NCBI GenBank assembly: GCA_019455285.1
Contig: JACFMS010000024.1
Location: forward strand, 1 to 49,305
Direction of reading: 5' to 3'
DNA from: Sphingomonadales bacterium
Lineage (GTDB): Bacteria; Pseudomonadota; Alphaproteobacteria; Sphingomonadales; Govanellaceae
DNA: 49,305 nt
The notes beneath the pieces were generated by a model. It did no database searches. It was not told where the DNA came from and saw only the letters and a list, made by a program, of their open reading frames with translations. Shown piece after piece: positions 40,643 to 49,260 of the stretch. The position numbers were made by a program, and so were the translations under genes. The stretch's first letter is position 1; the number at the start of each line of letters is the position of its first letter.

Positions 40643-42322
40643 TCATTGCGTCGTTCTAAAGCGGTTGGTGATGGGATAGCGGCGGTCGCGGCCGAAGCTC
40701 TTGCGCGTCACCTTGACGCCGGGCGGCGCTTGCCGGCGCTTGTATTCGGCGATGTAAAGCATTCTCTCCACCCGCGCCACGGTTTCCGCCGCATGGCCGC
40801 GCGCAATGATTTCCTCAGCCGACATTTCCTCCTCGATCAGGCAGGAAAGGATGTCATCCAGCACGGGATAAGGCGGCAGACTGTCCTCGTCCTTCTGGTC
40901 CGCTCGCAACTCCGCCGTCGGCGGCCGAGTGATCACTCGCTCCGGCATGACGCGGCCATCTGGCCCCAGTGCGCCCTGGGGTTTGTGTTGATTGCGCCAG
41001 CGTGACAGCGCGAACACGTCCATCTTGTAGATATCTTTCAACACCGAGTAGCCGCCCGCCATATCGCCGTACAGCGTCGCGTAGCCCACCGACATCTCCG
41101 ATTTATTGCCGGTGGTCAACAGCATGTGGCCGAACTTGTTGCTCAAGGCCATCAATAAAATGCCGCGAATGCGCGCCTGAATATTCTCCTCCGTGGCATC
41201 GGGGCTGGCGGCGGCAAAAACCCCGGACAGCATATGTTGAAACGCCAGCACCGCCGGTTCGATGGGTATGGCATCAAGATGGATCCCCAACAGTTCGGTC
41301 ACCTTGCGCGCGTCTTCCACCGACATGGCGCTGGTAAAACGCGACGGCATCATCACCGCGCGCACTCGCGATGCGCCCAGGGCATCCACCGCCACCGCCG
41401 CCGACAGCGCGCTGTCGACGCCGCCCGAAATGCCTAAGATCACGCCGGGAAATCCGTTCTTTTCCACATAATCGCGCAAGCCCGTCATCATGGCCAGATA
41501 CATGGCCTCAGGGCCTTCAGGAATCGGCGACAGCTTTTGCCGCGCGCACAGCCAGCCCTGGTGCGGATCGTCTTGCCAATGCGTCGCAAGCACGACTTCC
41601 TGCCAAGGCGGCGCCACCGCGGCGAGCGCGGCGTCATGATTGAACACGAACGATGCGCCATCAAATACCAATTCGTCCTGTCCGCCCACTTGATTGACGT
41701 AAACGAGCGGTATGCTGGTTTCGCGCACCCGCGCCAGCGCATGATGAAGGCGACGATCATGCTTGGTAAGCTCCCATGGCGAGCCGTTCAACACCACCAG
41801 CATTTCAGCGCCGGCGCGCGCCAGGTGTTCGGAGACCTCAGCCGACCACATATCCTCGCAGATCATCACGCCAAGACGCACCAAGCGGCCGGCGGTGGTA
41901 TGGAAATCCACTGGCTCGGGCAGTGGTCCCGGGGCGAACACGCGCTTTTCATCAAACACGCCGTAATTCGGCAGATCGCACTTATACCGCACCGCCTTGA
42001 TCTCGCCGCCGGCGATGAACACAGCGGCGTTATAGACCCGGCCGTTCTCCTGCCACGGCGCGCCCAACAGAAGCGCCGGGCTGCCATCGGCGGTATCTTG
42101 CGCCAGCGCGTCGATGATTTCCCGCGATCGCTCCACCACCGCCGGCTTCAGTACCAGGTCCTCGGGCGGATAGCCGACGGTCATGAGTTCGCTCATCACC
42201 ACAAGATCGGCCTTCAGACGCGCGGCTTCAGCCCGCGCGGTGCGAATGCGCGTCAAGTTGCCGGTGATGTCGCCGACAACCGGATTGAGCTGCGCGATGG
42301 CGAGATTGAGACGGTCGGTCAC
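40643..42322 (-). CDS. nadE: Glutamine-dependent NAD+ synthetase
   Basis: NadE performs the last step of NAD+ synthesis, amidating nicotinic acid adenine dinucleotide. The 559 residues form two fused domains. The N-terminal nitrilase-like glutaminase has the catalytic triad regions VMSELMTVGYPPEDLV (Glu), CDLPNYGVFDEKRVF (Lys nearby) and LGVMICEDMWSAEVS (Cys). The C-terminal synthetase has the ATP loop ILGISGGVDSALSAAVAVDA near residue 295, TTGNKSEMSVGYATLYGDM and PPTAELRADQKDEDSLPPY. The fused form uses glutamine rather than ammonia. Its start is 19 nt after the DAHP synthase stop. Confidence 0.97.
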   Translation of the reverse strand: MTDRLNLAIAQLNPVVGDITGNLTRIRTARAEAARLKADLVVMSELMTVGYPPEDLVLKPAVVERSREIIDALAQDTADGSPALLLGAPWQENGRVYNAAVFIAGGEIKAVRYKCDLPNYGVFDEKRVFAPGPLPEPVDFHTTAGRLVRLGVMICEDMWSAEVSEHLARAGAEMLVVLNGSPWELTKHDRRLHHALARVRETSIPLVYVNQVGGQDELVFDGASFVFNHDAALAAVAPPWQEVVLATHWQDDPHQGWLCARQKLSPIPEGPEAMYLAMMTGLRDYVEKNGFPGVILGISGGVDSALSAAVAVDALGASRVRAVMMPSRFTSAMSVEDARKVTELLGIHLDAIPIEPAVLAFQHMLSGVFAAASPDATEENIQARIRGILLMALSNKFGHMLLTTGNKSEMSVGYATLYGDMAGGYSVLKDIYKMDVFALSRWRNQHKPQGALGPDGRVMPERVITRPPTAELRADQKDEDSLPPYPVLDDILSCLIEEEMSAEEIIARGHAAETVARVERMLYIAEYKRRQAPPGVKVTRKSFGRDRRYPITNRFRTTQ

Positions 42323-42341
42323 GCCGCACCGCCTTTCAGGG

Positions 42342-43721
42342 TCACGACGCGGCGGCGAGGTCGGCCATGGCCAGCCGTTCCGCTTTCAGCCCTTCGGCGA
42401 TGAGGAAGGCAAGCTCCAAAGCCTGACTCGCGTTCAAGCGCGGGTCGCAGTGAGTGTGATAGCGTGCGGCAAGCTTGTCGTCGGTGATCATCTCGGCGCC
42501 GCCGATGCATTCGGTGACATTCTGTCCCGTCATCTCGAAATGCACGCCACCGGCATAGGTGCCTTCGGCGCGGTTGATCTCGAAGAACTTGCGCACCTCG
42601 GCCAGGATACGATCAAAAGGCCGCGTCTTATAGCCGCTCGACGACTTGATGGTATTGCCGTGCATCGGATCGGACGACCACACCACCTTGCGTCCCTCGC
42701 GGGTAACGGCGCGCAGGATCGGCGGCAGCTTGTCGTCGATCTTGTCCGATCCCATTCGGCAGATCAGCGTGATGCGCCCCGGCTCATTGAGCGGATTTAA
42801 AATTTCAAGCACCCGCAACAGCTCATCGAGCTTGGTGGAGGGGCCGACCTTACAGCCCAAGGGATTCTTCACCCCACGCAGGAACTCGATATGCGCCTCG
42901 TCGGGCGAACGGGTGCGATCGCCGACCCACAGCATATGTGCCGAGGTGTCGTACCAGTCGCCGGTGGTGCTGTCGACGCGGGTCATGGCCTCTTCATAGC
43001 CCAACAGCAACGCCTCGTGGGAGGTGAAGAAGTCAGTGCCTTGCAGCGCCGGCGTTTCCTCCGGCCGCACGCCGCAGGCGCGCATGAAGTCAAGCGCCTC
43101 GCTGATACGATCGGCCATCGCCTTGTAGCGCTCGCCCCAGGCGCTCTTGGCGACAAAATCCAGGTTCCAGCGATGGACGCTGTGCAGGTTGGCGTAGCCG
43201 CCCTGGGCGAAGGCGCGCAGCAGGTTCAAGGTCGAGGCGGCCTGCAGGTAGGCCCTGAGCATGCGCTTGGGGTCCGGCACCCGCCCTTCCTCGCTAAAAT
43301 CGATGGCATTGATGATGTCGCCCCGGTAGCTCGCCAGCTCGACGCCGTTTTGCACCTCGGTATCCGCCGAGCGCGGCTTGGCGAACTGACCGGCGATGCG
43401 CCCCACCTTGACCACCGGGCAGGAAGCGGCATAGGTCAGCGCCACCGCCATCTGCAACAGCACGCGGAAGGTGTCACGGATGTTGTTGGGATGGAATTCG
43501 GCGAAGCTTTCGGCGCAGTCGCCGCCCTGGAGGAGAAAAGCCCGGCCTTCCGCCACCTCGCCCAGCACCTTCTTCAGCCGCCGCGCCTCGCCGGCGAACA
43601 CCAGCGGCGGGTAGCTGCGCAGTTCATCCTCCACCTGCCGCACCAGTCCGCCATCGGGATAGGCGGGCATTTGCTGAATGGGCTTGTCGCGCCAGCTCGA
43701 CGGGCTCCAGCTTTTACTCAT
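42342..43721 (-). CDS. Class II 3-deoxy-7-phosphoheptulonate (DAHP) synthase
   Basis: This enzyme condenses phosphoenolpyruvate and erythrose 4-phosphate, the first step of the shikimate pathway. The 459-residue sequence is of the plant/Streptomyces (type II) kind: [19 protein letters not shown] at the start, [81 protein letters not shown] and [20 protein letters not shown]. The conserved Cys in GDCAES and the His in MHGN are metal ligands in the family. It lies between gor and nadE, with about 95 nt to gor. Feedback regulation cannot be inferred. Confidence 0.95.
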   Translation of the reverse strand: MSKSWSPSSWRDKPIQQMPAYPDGGLVRQVEDELRSYPPLVFAGEARRLKKVLGEVAEGRAFLLQGGDCAESFAEFHPNNIRDTFRVLLQMAVALTYAASCPVVKVGRIAGQFAKPRSADTEVQNGVELASYRGDIINAIDFSEEGRVPDPKRMLRAYLQAASTLNLLRAFAQGGYANLHSVHRWNLDFVAKSAWGERYKAMADRISEALDFMRACGVRPEETPALQGTDFFTSHEALLLGYEEAMTRVDSTTGDWYDTSAHMLWVGDRTRSPDEAHIEFLRGVKNPLGCKVGPSTKLDELLRVLEILNPLNEPGRITLICRMGSDKIDDKLPPILRAVTREGRKVVWSSDPMHGNTIKSSSGYKTRPFDRILAEVRKFFEINRAEGTYAGGVHFEMTGQNVTECIGGAEMITDDKLAARYHTHCDPRLNASQALELAFLIAEGLKAERLAMADLAAAS

Positions 43722-43815
43722 GGTCTTAAGATCCAGTCTTAAAAACAGCCATCAATCGGGGGGCAGGTATAAGCCGCCAAGCCCCCGGATGCCAGCTTTT
43801 ATTGGCTTAACCAGT

Positions 43816-45198
43816 CTACTCCGCCGCTTGCGGCCGCGCCACTGGCTCGCGCATCAGGACGAACTCCTCGGCCGCCGAGGGGTGGACGGCTACCGTGGCG
43901 TCGAAATCGGCCTTTCTCGCCCCGGCCTTGAGGGCGATGGCCAGCCCCTGGATGATCTCGGCGGCGTCCGGCCCCATCATATGCGCCCCCACCACCCGGT
44001 CCGACGCCCGATCGACAATGAGCTTCATCAGCGCCCGCTCGTCGCGGCCCGCCAGGGTGAACTTCATTGGACGGAAGCTTGCCTGATAGACGTCGATGTC
44101 GCCGTATTCATGACGCGCGTCCTCTTCCGACAGGCCCACGGTGCCGATCTGCGGTTGGCTGAACACGGCGGTGGGAATATTGACGTAATCGACCGTGGCC
44201 GGCCCCTTGCCGTAGAGGGTTTCGGCCACCGCCGTCCCCTCCTTGATGGCCACCGGGGTCAGCGCCACCCGGTCGATGACGTCGCCCACGGCGAAAATAT
44301 TGTCCGCCGAAGTGCGAAAATAGGCGTCGACCGCAACCTCGCCGTTCTTGCCCAGGGCGACGCCTGCCGCCTCCAGCCCCAGGCCGCGGGTATTGGGCAT
44401 CCGGCCGGTGGCGAACATCACGGCGTCCACTTCCAGCGTTGACCCGCTGGTCAGGGCAAGGCGCAACGTATCACCCTGGCGCTCGATGGCGGCGACATTG
44501 GTGTTGAGTTTAAGGTCAATGCCCTTCTTGACCAGCTCCGCCGCCAGGCCGTCGCGCAGGTCGCGGTCAAAGCCGCGCAAAATCTGTTCGCCCCGGTAAA
44601 GCTGCGTCACTTTAGACCCTAAGCCATTGAAAATTCCGACAAATTCCACCGCGATATAGCCGCCGCCGACGATCGCGATGCGGCGCGGCAGATCAGCCAG
44701 ATGAAACGCCTCGTTGGAGGTGATGGCATGGCTGATGCCAGGGATTTCCGGGAGCACTGGCCAGGCGCCGGCGGCGATCAGGATATGCCGGGCGCTAACC
44801 GTAGTCACCCCCTCAGGCCCGGACAACTCGATGGTGTGGCGGTCAAGGAGCCGCCCCCGCGCCTGATGCAGGGTCACCCCGGCGTTCTTCAGGGTGTTGA
44901 TGTAAAGGCCGTTCAGGCGGTCGATTTCCCGATCCTTGGCGGCGATCAGTTCAGACCACGAGAAGGCCGGCGCGGCAGCCGCCCAGCCGAAGCCTGGGGC
45001 ATCCTGAAAAGCACCGGAAAATTCTGAAGCGTAGACCAGGAGCTTTTTCGGCACGCAGCCACGAATAACGCAGGTGCCGCCCACCCGGTAATCCTCGCAA
45101 ATGCCGACCCGTGCGCCCATCTGCGCCGCCATGCGGGCGGCCCTCACACCGCCAGAGCCCGCGCCGATGACGAAAAAATCATAGCTGTACATGGCCAT
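43816..45198 (-). CDS. gor: Glutathione-disulfide reductase
   Basis: Gor reduces oxidised glutathione with NADPH and FAD. The 460-residue flavoprotein begins MAMYSYDFFVIGAGSGGVRA (FAD loop), with the redox disulfide in GGTCVIRGCVPKKLL (Cys43 and Cys48). The NAD(P)-binding motif is IAIVGGGYIAVEFVGIF, followed by FATGRMPNTRGLGLEAAGV and FAVGDVIDRVALTPVAI. The C-terminal VAVHPSAAEEFVLMR holds the catalytic His-Pro/Glu pair. Of three possible starts, ATG at 45198 has GGAG five bases upstream. The substrate could in principle be a different thiol, but CVIRGC is the glutathione reductase form. Confidence 0.93.
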   Translation of the reverse strand: MAMYSYDFFVIGAGSGGVRAARMAAQMGARVGICEDYRVGGTCVIRGCVPKKLLVYASEFSGAFQDAPGFGWAAAAPAFSWSELIAAKDREIDRLNGLYINTLKNAGVTLHQARGRLLDRHTIELSGPEGVTTVSARHILIAAGAWPVLPEIPGISHAITSNEAFHLADLPRRIAIVGGGYIAVEFVGIFNGLGSKVTQLYRGEQILRGFDRDLRDGLAAELVKKGIDLKLNTNVAAIERQGDTLRLALTSGSTLEVDAVMFATGRMPNTRGLGLEAAGVALGKNGEVAVDAYFRTSADNIFAVGDVIDRVALTPVAIKEGTAVAETLYGKGPATVDYVNIPTAVFSQPQIGTVGLSEEDARHEYGDIDVYQASFRPMKFTLAGRDERALMKLIVDRASDRVVGAHMMGPDAAEIIQGLAIALKAGARKADFDATVAVHPSAAEEFVLMREPVARPQAAE

Positions 45199-45353
45199 GC
45201 CGCTCCGTTGACCCAACCTGCCTCAATGTAGGGGCGGGCGGCATCGGAGCAAGGGGTTTTTATGATCACGTTTGCGGGAATAAGCCGTCTTCGTCCCACG
45301 GACAAAAACCCAAGTCCGTTTGTGTCAACCCCATCACAAGGAGAAGCATACGC

Positions 45354-45431
45354 ATGTTCGCGCTTCGCATTATGGCCCTGTCGGCCGCGGCCTTGAGCCT
45401 CGTCGCCTGCAGCGGCTATCCGTTCGGTTAA
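45354..45431 (+). CDS. Candidate 25-residue lipoprotein (micropeptide)
   Basis: The ATG is preceded by the strong ribosome site AAGGAGAAG at 45338-45346. The 25 codons encode a complete type II signal peptide (MFALRIMALSAAALSLVAC) with lipobox LVAC and a mature peptide of only seven residues, CSGYPFG, ending in TAA. It is not a known family to me; entericidin-type lipoproteins are somewhat longer. It lies 70 nt upstream of the first phosphodiester-glycosidase-like gene, on the same strand, and a hairpin (45454-45479) intervenes. The alternative is a leader peptide for that gene. Confidence 0.55.
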   Translation: MFALRIMALSAAALSLVACSGYPFG

Positions 45432-45453
45432 GCCCAAATCCCGCTCCTCACCT

Positions 45454-45479
45454 GCGGAGGACCGGCAGCGGCCCTCCGC
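45454..45479 (+). terminator. Hairpin between the tiny lipoprotein and the first glycosidase-like gene
   Basis: GCGGAGG at 45454-45460 pairs with CCTCCGC at 45473-45479 around a 12-nt loop. It is followed by CTTCACTAG rather than a T-run, so it could be a weak terminator, an attenuator or a processing site. The next gene's ribosome site (AGAAAGG) starts about 8 nt later. Confidence 0.4.
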
Positions 45480-45501
45480 CTTCACTAGAAAGGCGCCCAC
45501 G

Positions 45502-46557
45502 ATGAACCCCCTGTTTTTTACTCGCCCCATTCTTACTGCGCTGTTTGTAATTCTTTTTTCATTGCCCTCCGCCGCGCAGGCGGAAGCCTGGCATATTGCC
45601 ACCTTCGAAACATCAAAAACCCAGCCTGTCGCATGTCCGAACTGCCGGGAAGGGTGGGGAGAGGCGATACAGCACGCCCTGCCGCAAAAGGATCTCGGCC
45701 CCAAGATTCTCCGCGGTCATATCATCAAGGTGGATTTAAGCCATCAACGACTGGCGGTCATGGTGACGCGCCGCGTCACCGACGGACCCTGCGCCAACCA
45801 TGTGGGACCTGTCGCTTATACCGATCCGCCGATAGAGGCGCCGTTGCCGGTTTTATTGCGCACCGTTCCTCAGTGGATGGAGGAGAGCGGCGCGGCCCTC
45901 GCCCTCTCCGGCGCGAACTTTCATTTTGATGCTAACCAAGGCGTGCGAGCTGAGCTGCCCTGCGGCGAGGTGATCGGCGTCAATCTCCACGATGGTCACC
46001 TTGACTGGCCGCAGCCAGGCGCGCCGGAGCTTTTGCGTGAGAACATCGACGCCAATCCTCAATGGCCGGCGGATACGTTGCTGATCAATCACGACCGCAC
46101 AGCGCGCGTTCTTAGAGTTCAGGATTACGCCGACCTCAATCAAGCCGCTTTCGCCATTGCCGGTTCCGCACTGTTTACCGAAACCGGGGGAGAGAACAAT
46201 GGCACTGGCACCAAACCGGACAAGAATCTGGCGCGTCTGGGCATCGGCGTGCTGCCCGGCAGGCAACACTTGATCATCATCTTGCTCGAGGGCCGTTCCA
46301 CCACTGTCGATGGTTTCGTCGTCGGCAGCCGGCTCAATCGTCTGCGCCGCCTAATGCATGCATTCGGCGCCGTCGACGCCATCAACCTGGATGGCTCCGG
46401 TTCGGCGCAGGTGGTGGGGCCGGATGGATTCGCCACCACCCCATCCGACCCGGAAGGCGCGCGCCCCATCGCCAATCACCTTGGCTTTCGCCTGGCAGAC
46501 GAGCCTGTGACGTGGACCAGCTATGGTCAGCGGCAGGGAAACAATCAGGGCAATTAG
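45502..46557 (+). CDS. Exported phosphodiester glycosidase-like protein (NAGPA domain), paralogue A
   Basis: A 351-residue protein with a Sec signal peptide (cleavage about AQA-EAW, residue 27-29), so periplasmic or secreted. The order of motifs fits the NAGPA/phosphodiester-glycosidase family: LALSGANFHFD at 133-143, RLGIGVLPGRQHLIIILLEG at 245-264, RRLMHAFGAVDAINLDGSGS at 282-301 (family form NLDGGGSS), and RPIANHLGFRL at 321-331. Relatives remove GlcNAc or other sugars from phosphodiester links. An N-terminal CPNC pair (Cys45, Cys48), Cys97 and Cys154 are shared with the next gene. No substrate can be assigned. Confidence 0.75.
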   Translation: MNPLFFTRPILTALFVILFSLPSAAQAEAWHIATFETSKTQPVACPNCREGWGEAIQHALPQKDLGPKILRGHIIKVDLSHQRLAVMVTRRVTDGPCANHVGPVAYTDPPIEAPLPVLLRTVPQWMEESGAALALSGANFHFDANQGVRAELPCGEVIGVNLHDGHLDWPQPGAPELLRENIDANPQWPADTLLINHDRTARVLRVQDYADLNQAAFAIAGSALFTETGGENNGTGTKPDKNLARLGIGVLPGRQHLIIILLEGRSTTVDGFVVGSRLNRLRRLMHAFGAVDAINLDGSGSAQVVGPDGFATTPSDPEGARPIANHLGFRLADEPVTWTSYGQRQGNNQGN

Positions 46558-46636
46558 GGGTCTGGACCCTAGTCCCTTCACGAGCTTCAGCCTTCATCCG
46601 TCAGATAAGCGCTGCATCAACTCACAGGAGACATTG

Positions 46637-47638
46637 ATGAAAAAGCTGCGCCACGCCCTTGCCGGCATCATTGTATTTGTTCTGGCGAACCTTCCCGTGC
46701 TGGCCGCGGAAAGCCAGCCGCTGGTGGTGGCGCCGTTCACGCTGTCGGAGTCGCAGCTGACGTGCCCCAATTGCTTGGCCGACTGGCGGGCGATTTTGAA
46801 AAACGCCTTAAAGCCGATGCGGCCGGAAGGGATGAAGATCATTGGTGCAGTTGCACTGGTCGACATCTCAGACCCGCGCGTGGTAGTGACGACCAGCAAG
46901 CACGGCGGCACCAAGGAATGTCTTGATCGCACCGGGGTTGCGCCAGGCTATGAAGCGCTGGGCGAGATTCCGCTGCCCATCCGCCTGCGCACGGCGGAAG
47001 AGTGGGCAAAGAAAGTCCGCCTCGATCTCGCCATCAACGCCAATCCGTTCAAGGTTGCTCCTGCTGATGCGGCCGTGAGTTTCGCCTGCGGCGAAGTCAC
47101 CGGCCCCTTTGTAACCGCCGGCGTGGTCGAATGGCCGCCCATCGAGCGCAAGGATATGTTGACGGAAAACGTCGACAGCGATCCGGCGCGGCCGACCTGG
47201 GCGCTGACGTTCAGCAAGGAAAAAACCGTCTTTATTCGCCAGATCAAGTCGTATACGCAGCTGCAAGACTACAACCACGTGATCGCCGGCGTGCCGCTGT
47301 TCATCGGCTATGCCTCGTTCCCGTCCGACACCATGGCCGCCAAAAAGGTGATGAGCCGCATCGGCATCGGCTTCCTGCCTGGCCGACGGGAAGTGCTGAT
47401 CATTCATCTGGCGGGCAAGATCAAGTCCGATGGCGCGGTGGCGCCCGGGTTCCCACGTCAGGGCTTGAGCATTTTGTTCCGCTCGTTCGGCGCGCTTGCC
47501 GCGCTGGAGCTGCCAGGCGGCGATTACGCGCAACTGGCATCCAAGGACGGCCCGATTACGGCGCTGAAAAACTCAAGCGCGCCGCAGCCGGTTGCGGTTC
47601 ACCTCGGCTTTCGCCTAAAAGCGCCGTCAAATCCCTAG
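46637..47638 (+). CDS. Exported NAGPA-like protein, degenerate paralogue B
   Basis: A 333-residue protein with a signal peptide (cleavage about LAA-ESQ, residue 24), 80 nt downstream of paralogue A. It aligns along its length with A: LTCPNCLADWRAIL against VACPNCREGWGEAI, then IPLPIRLRT, LAINANPFKV, FACGEVTGP, SRIGIGFLPGRREVLIIHLAG, and PQPVAVHLGFRL. All four cysteines are kept (43, 46, 95, 151). The signature NLDGSGSA of A is replaced by ELPGGDYA, so the conserved Asp-Gly motif is lost; the protein may be a binding partner or have changed specificity. ATG at 46637 has CAGGAG upstream. Its last 12 bases overlap convergent gabD. Confidence 0.7.
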   Translation: MKKLRHALAGIIVFVLANLPVLAAESQPLVVAPFTLSESQLTCPNCLADWRAILKNALKPMRPEGMKIIGAVALVDISDPRVVVTTSKHGGTKECLDRTGVAPGYEALGEIPLPIRLRTAEEWAKKVRLDLAINANPFKVAPADAAVSFACGEVTGPFVTAGVVEWPPIERKDMLTENVDSDPARPTWALTFSKEKTVFIRQIKSYTQLQDYNHVIAGVPLFIGYASFPSDTMAAKKVMSRIGIGFLPGRREVLIIHLAGKIKSDGAVAPGFPRQGLSILFRSFGALAALELPGGDYAQLASKDGPITALKNSSAPQPVAVHLGFRLKAPSNP

Positions 47639-49081
47639 GCAGACGTATTTCATCTCGGTGAAGTCGTCGATGCCGTACTTGGAGCCTTCGCGCCCCAGGC
47701 CTGACTCCTTCACCCCGCCGAAGGGGGCGACTTCGGTGGAGATGATGCCGGTGTTGACGCCGACGATGCCGTATTCCAGCGCTTCCGAGACGCGGAAGAT
47801 GCGCCCGACGTCGCGGGCGTAGAAGTAGGAGGCAAGACCGAATTCGGTATCGTTGGCCATCCTGATCGCCTCCGCTTCCGTATGAAAGCGGAACAAGGGG
47901 GCGACGGGACCAAAGGTTTCCTCCCGCGTCACTTTCATTTTGGTCGTCACGTCGGCCAAGATGGTGGGCTCGAAGAAGGTGCCGCCCAGCGCGTGACGCT
48001 TGCCGCCCGTCACCACCCGCGCGCCTTTCTCCAGCGCGTCGGCGATGTGCTCCTCGACCTTCGCCACGGCCGCTGCGTCGATCAACGGCCCCTGATCGGT
48101 TTCGCCCTTCAAGCCATCGCCGATGCGCAGCTTGCCCACCGCCGCGGCGAGCTTTTCGGCAAAGGCATCGTAAACCGTATCCTGCACCAGCAGGCGATTG
48201 GCGCACACACAAGTCTGCCCGGTGTTGCGGTATTTCGAGGCCATGGCCCCGGCCACCGCGGCATCCAAGTCGGCGTCATCAAAGACGATGAACGGCGCAT
48301 TGCCCCCGAGCTCCATGGAGGTCTTCTTCACCGTCTTGGCGCACTGCTCTAAAAGCAGCTTGCCGATCTCGGTGGAACCGGTGAACGTTACTTTCCGCAC
48401 TGTCGGGTTGCCGGTCATCTCCCCGCCGATGGCCCGGGCCGAGCCAGTGACCACGGAAAAGACGCCGGCGGGAATGCCCGCCTCCTCGGCCAGCGCGGCG
48501 AGCGCCAGGGCGGAATAAGGCGTTTGCGTCGCCGGCTTGACCACCATGGGGCAGCCGGCGGCCAAGGCCGGGCCGGCTTTGCGGGTGATCATGGCGGAGG
48601 GGAAATTCCACGGCGTGATGGCGGCGCACACCCCGATCGGCTCGCGCATCACCAGAATGCGCTTGTCCACCTGATGGCCGGGGATCATGTCGCCGTAGAC
48701 TCGCTTGGCTTCCTCGGCGAACCATTCGATAAAGGCGGCGGCATAGGCGATCTCGCCCTTGGCTTCGGCCAGCGGCTTGCCCTGCTCGGCGGTCAGAATG
48801 ACGGCAAGGTCATGCTGGTTCGCCATCATTAAATCAAACCAGCGGCGCAAAATTTGCGCCCGCTCCTTGGCGGTCTTGGCCCGCCACGGCCCCCACGCGC
48901 GATTGGCCGCTTCAATGGCGCGCCGCGTCTCGGCCGCGCCCATGTCGGGGATGGTGCCCAATTTTTCGCCCGAGGCGGGATTGGTTACATCAATGGTCCG
49001 GCCGCTGTCGGCCGCCACCCACGCGCCGTCGATATAGCACGCCTGGCGCAGCAATTTGGGGTTCTTCAGGGGCAGCGACAT
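47627..49081 (-). CDS. gabD: NAD(P)-dependent succinate-semialdehyde dehydrogenase
   Basis: GabD oxidises succinate semialdehyde to succinate, ending the GABA shunt. The 484-residue aldehyde dehydrogenase has TPWNFPSAMITRKAGPALAAG, the NAD-site FTGSTEIGKLLL, the catalytic Glu257 in MELGGNAPFIVFDDADLD, and the nucleophile Cys291 in NTGQTCVCANR; the CxC pair is typical of GabD. It ends GREGSKYGIDDFTEMKYVCLGI. The frame is open 42 codons upstream, but ATG at 49081 has GGAGG nine bases upstream and starts the family sequence. No gabT is nearby, so glutarate semialdehyde is another possible substrate. Confidence 0.92.
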   Translation of the reverse strand: MSLPLKNPKLLRQACYIDGAWVAADSGRTIDVTNPASGEKLGTIPDMGAAETRRAIEAANRAWGPWRAKTAKERAQILRRWFDLMMANQHDLAVILTAEQGKPLAEAKGEIAYAAAFIEWFAEEAKRVYGDMIPGHQVDKRILVMREPIGVCAAITPWNFPSAMITRKAGPALAAGCPMVVKPATQTPYSALALAALAEEAGIPAGVFSVVTGSARAIGGEMTGNPTVRKVTFTGSTEIGKLLLEQCAKTVKKTSMELGGNAPFIVFDDADLDAAVAGAMASKYRNTGQTCVCANRLLVQDTVYDAFAEKLAAAVGKLRIGDGLKGETDQGPLIDAAAVAKVEEHIADALEKGARVVTGGKRHALGGTFFEPTILADVTTKMKVTREETFGPVAPLFRFHTEAEAIRMANDTEFGLASYFYARDVGRIFRVSEALEYGIVGVNTGIISTEVAPFGGVKESGLGREGSKYGIDDFTEMKYVCLGI

Positions 49082-49229
49082 TGTTTGACCTCCATCAATT
49101 TTGCCGTAAGGGCGAAGGTAGGCCAAAGGCCTCGGGTGGAGCAAGGTTTTTCCAAAGGTAGGCGGGGTGAAAAACGAGCCTCCTTGATCTTTTAGAGTAG
49201 AGACCACTTCCTAAACTCAACGCAAGATC

Positions 49230-49260
49230 GTCATCCCCGCGGAAGCGGGGAGGTGGATTC
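49230..49260. repeat. Inverted repeat of the GTCAT(C/T)CCCGC family, copy 2
   Basis: GTCATCCCCGC, a 4-nt loop and GCGGGG, followed by GGTGGATTC, in the gabD upstream region. It matches one arm of the repeat at 40521-40587. The rest of the 49082-49305 stretch holds the gabD ribosome site and no other gene that I can support. Confidence 0.65.

Noticed and set aside
41537-42403. 288-codon plus-strand frame opposite nadE
   Set aside because: Antisense to the glutaminase domain of nadE; no start signal and no family resemblance.
43722-43815. G/C-run near-hairpin between gor and the DAHP synthase gene as a terminator
   Set aside because: The GGGGGC / GCCCCC arms enclose a 16-nt loop and no clean T-run follows, so I could not call it with confidence.
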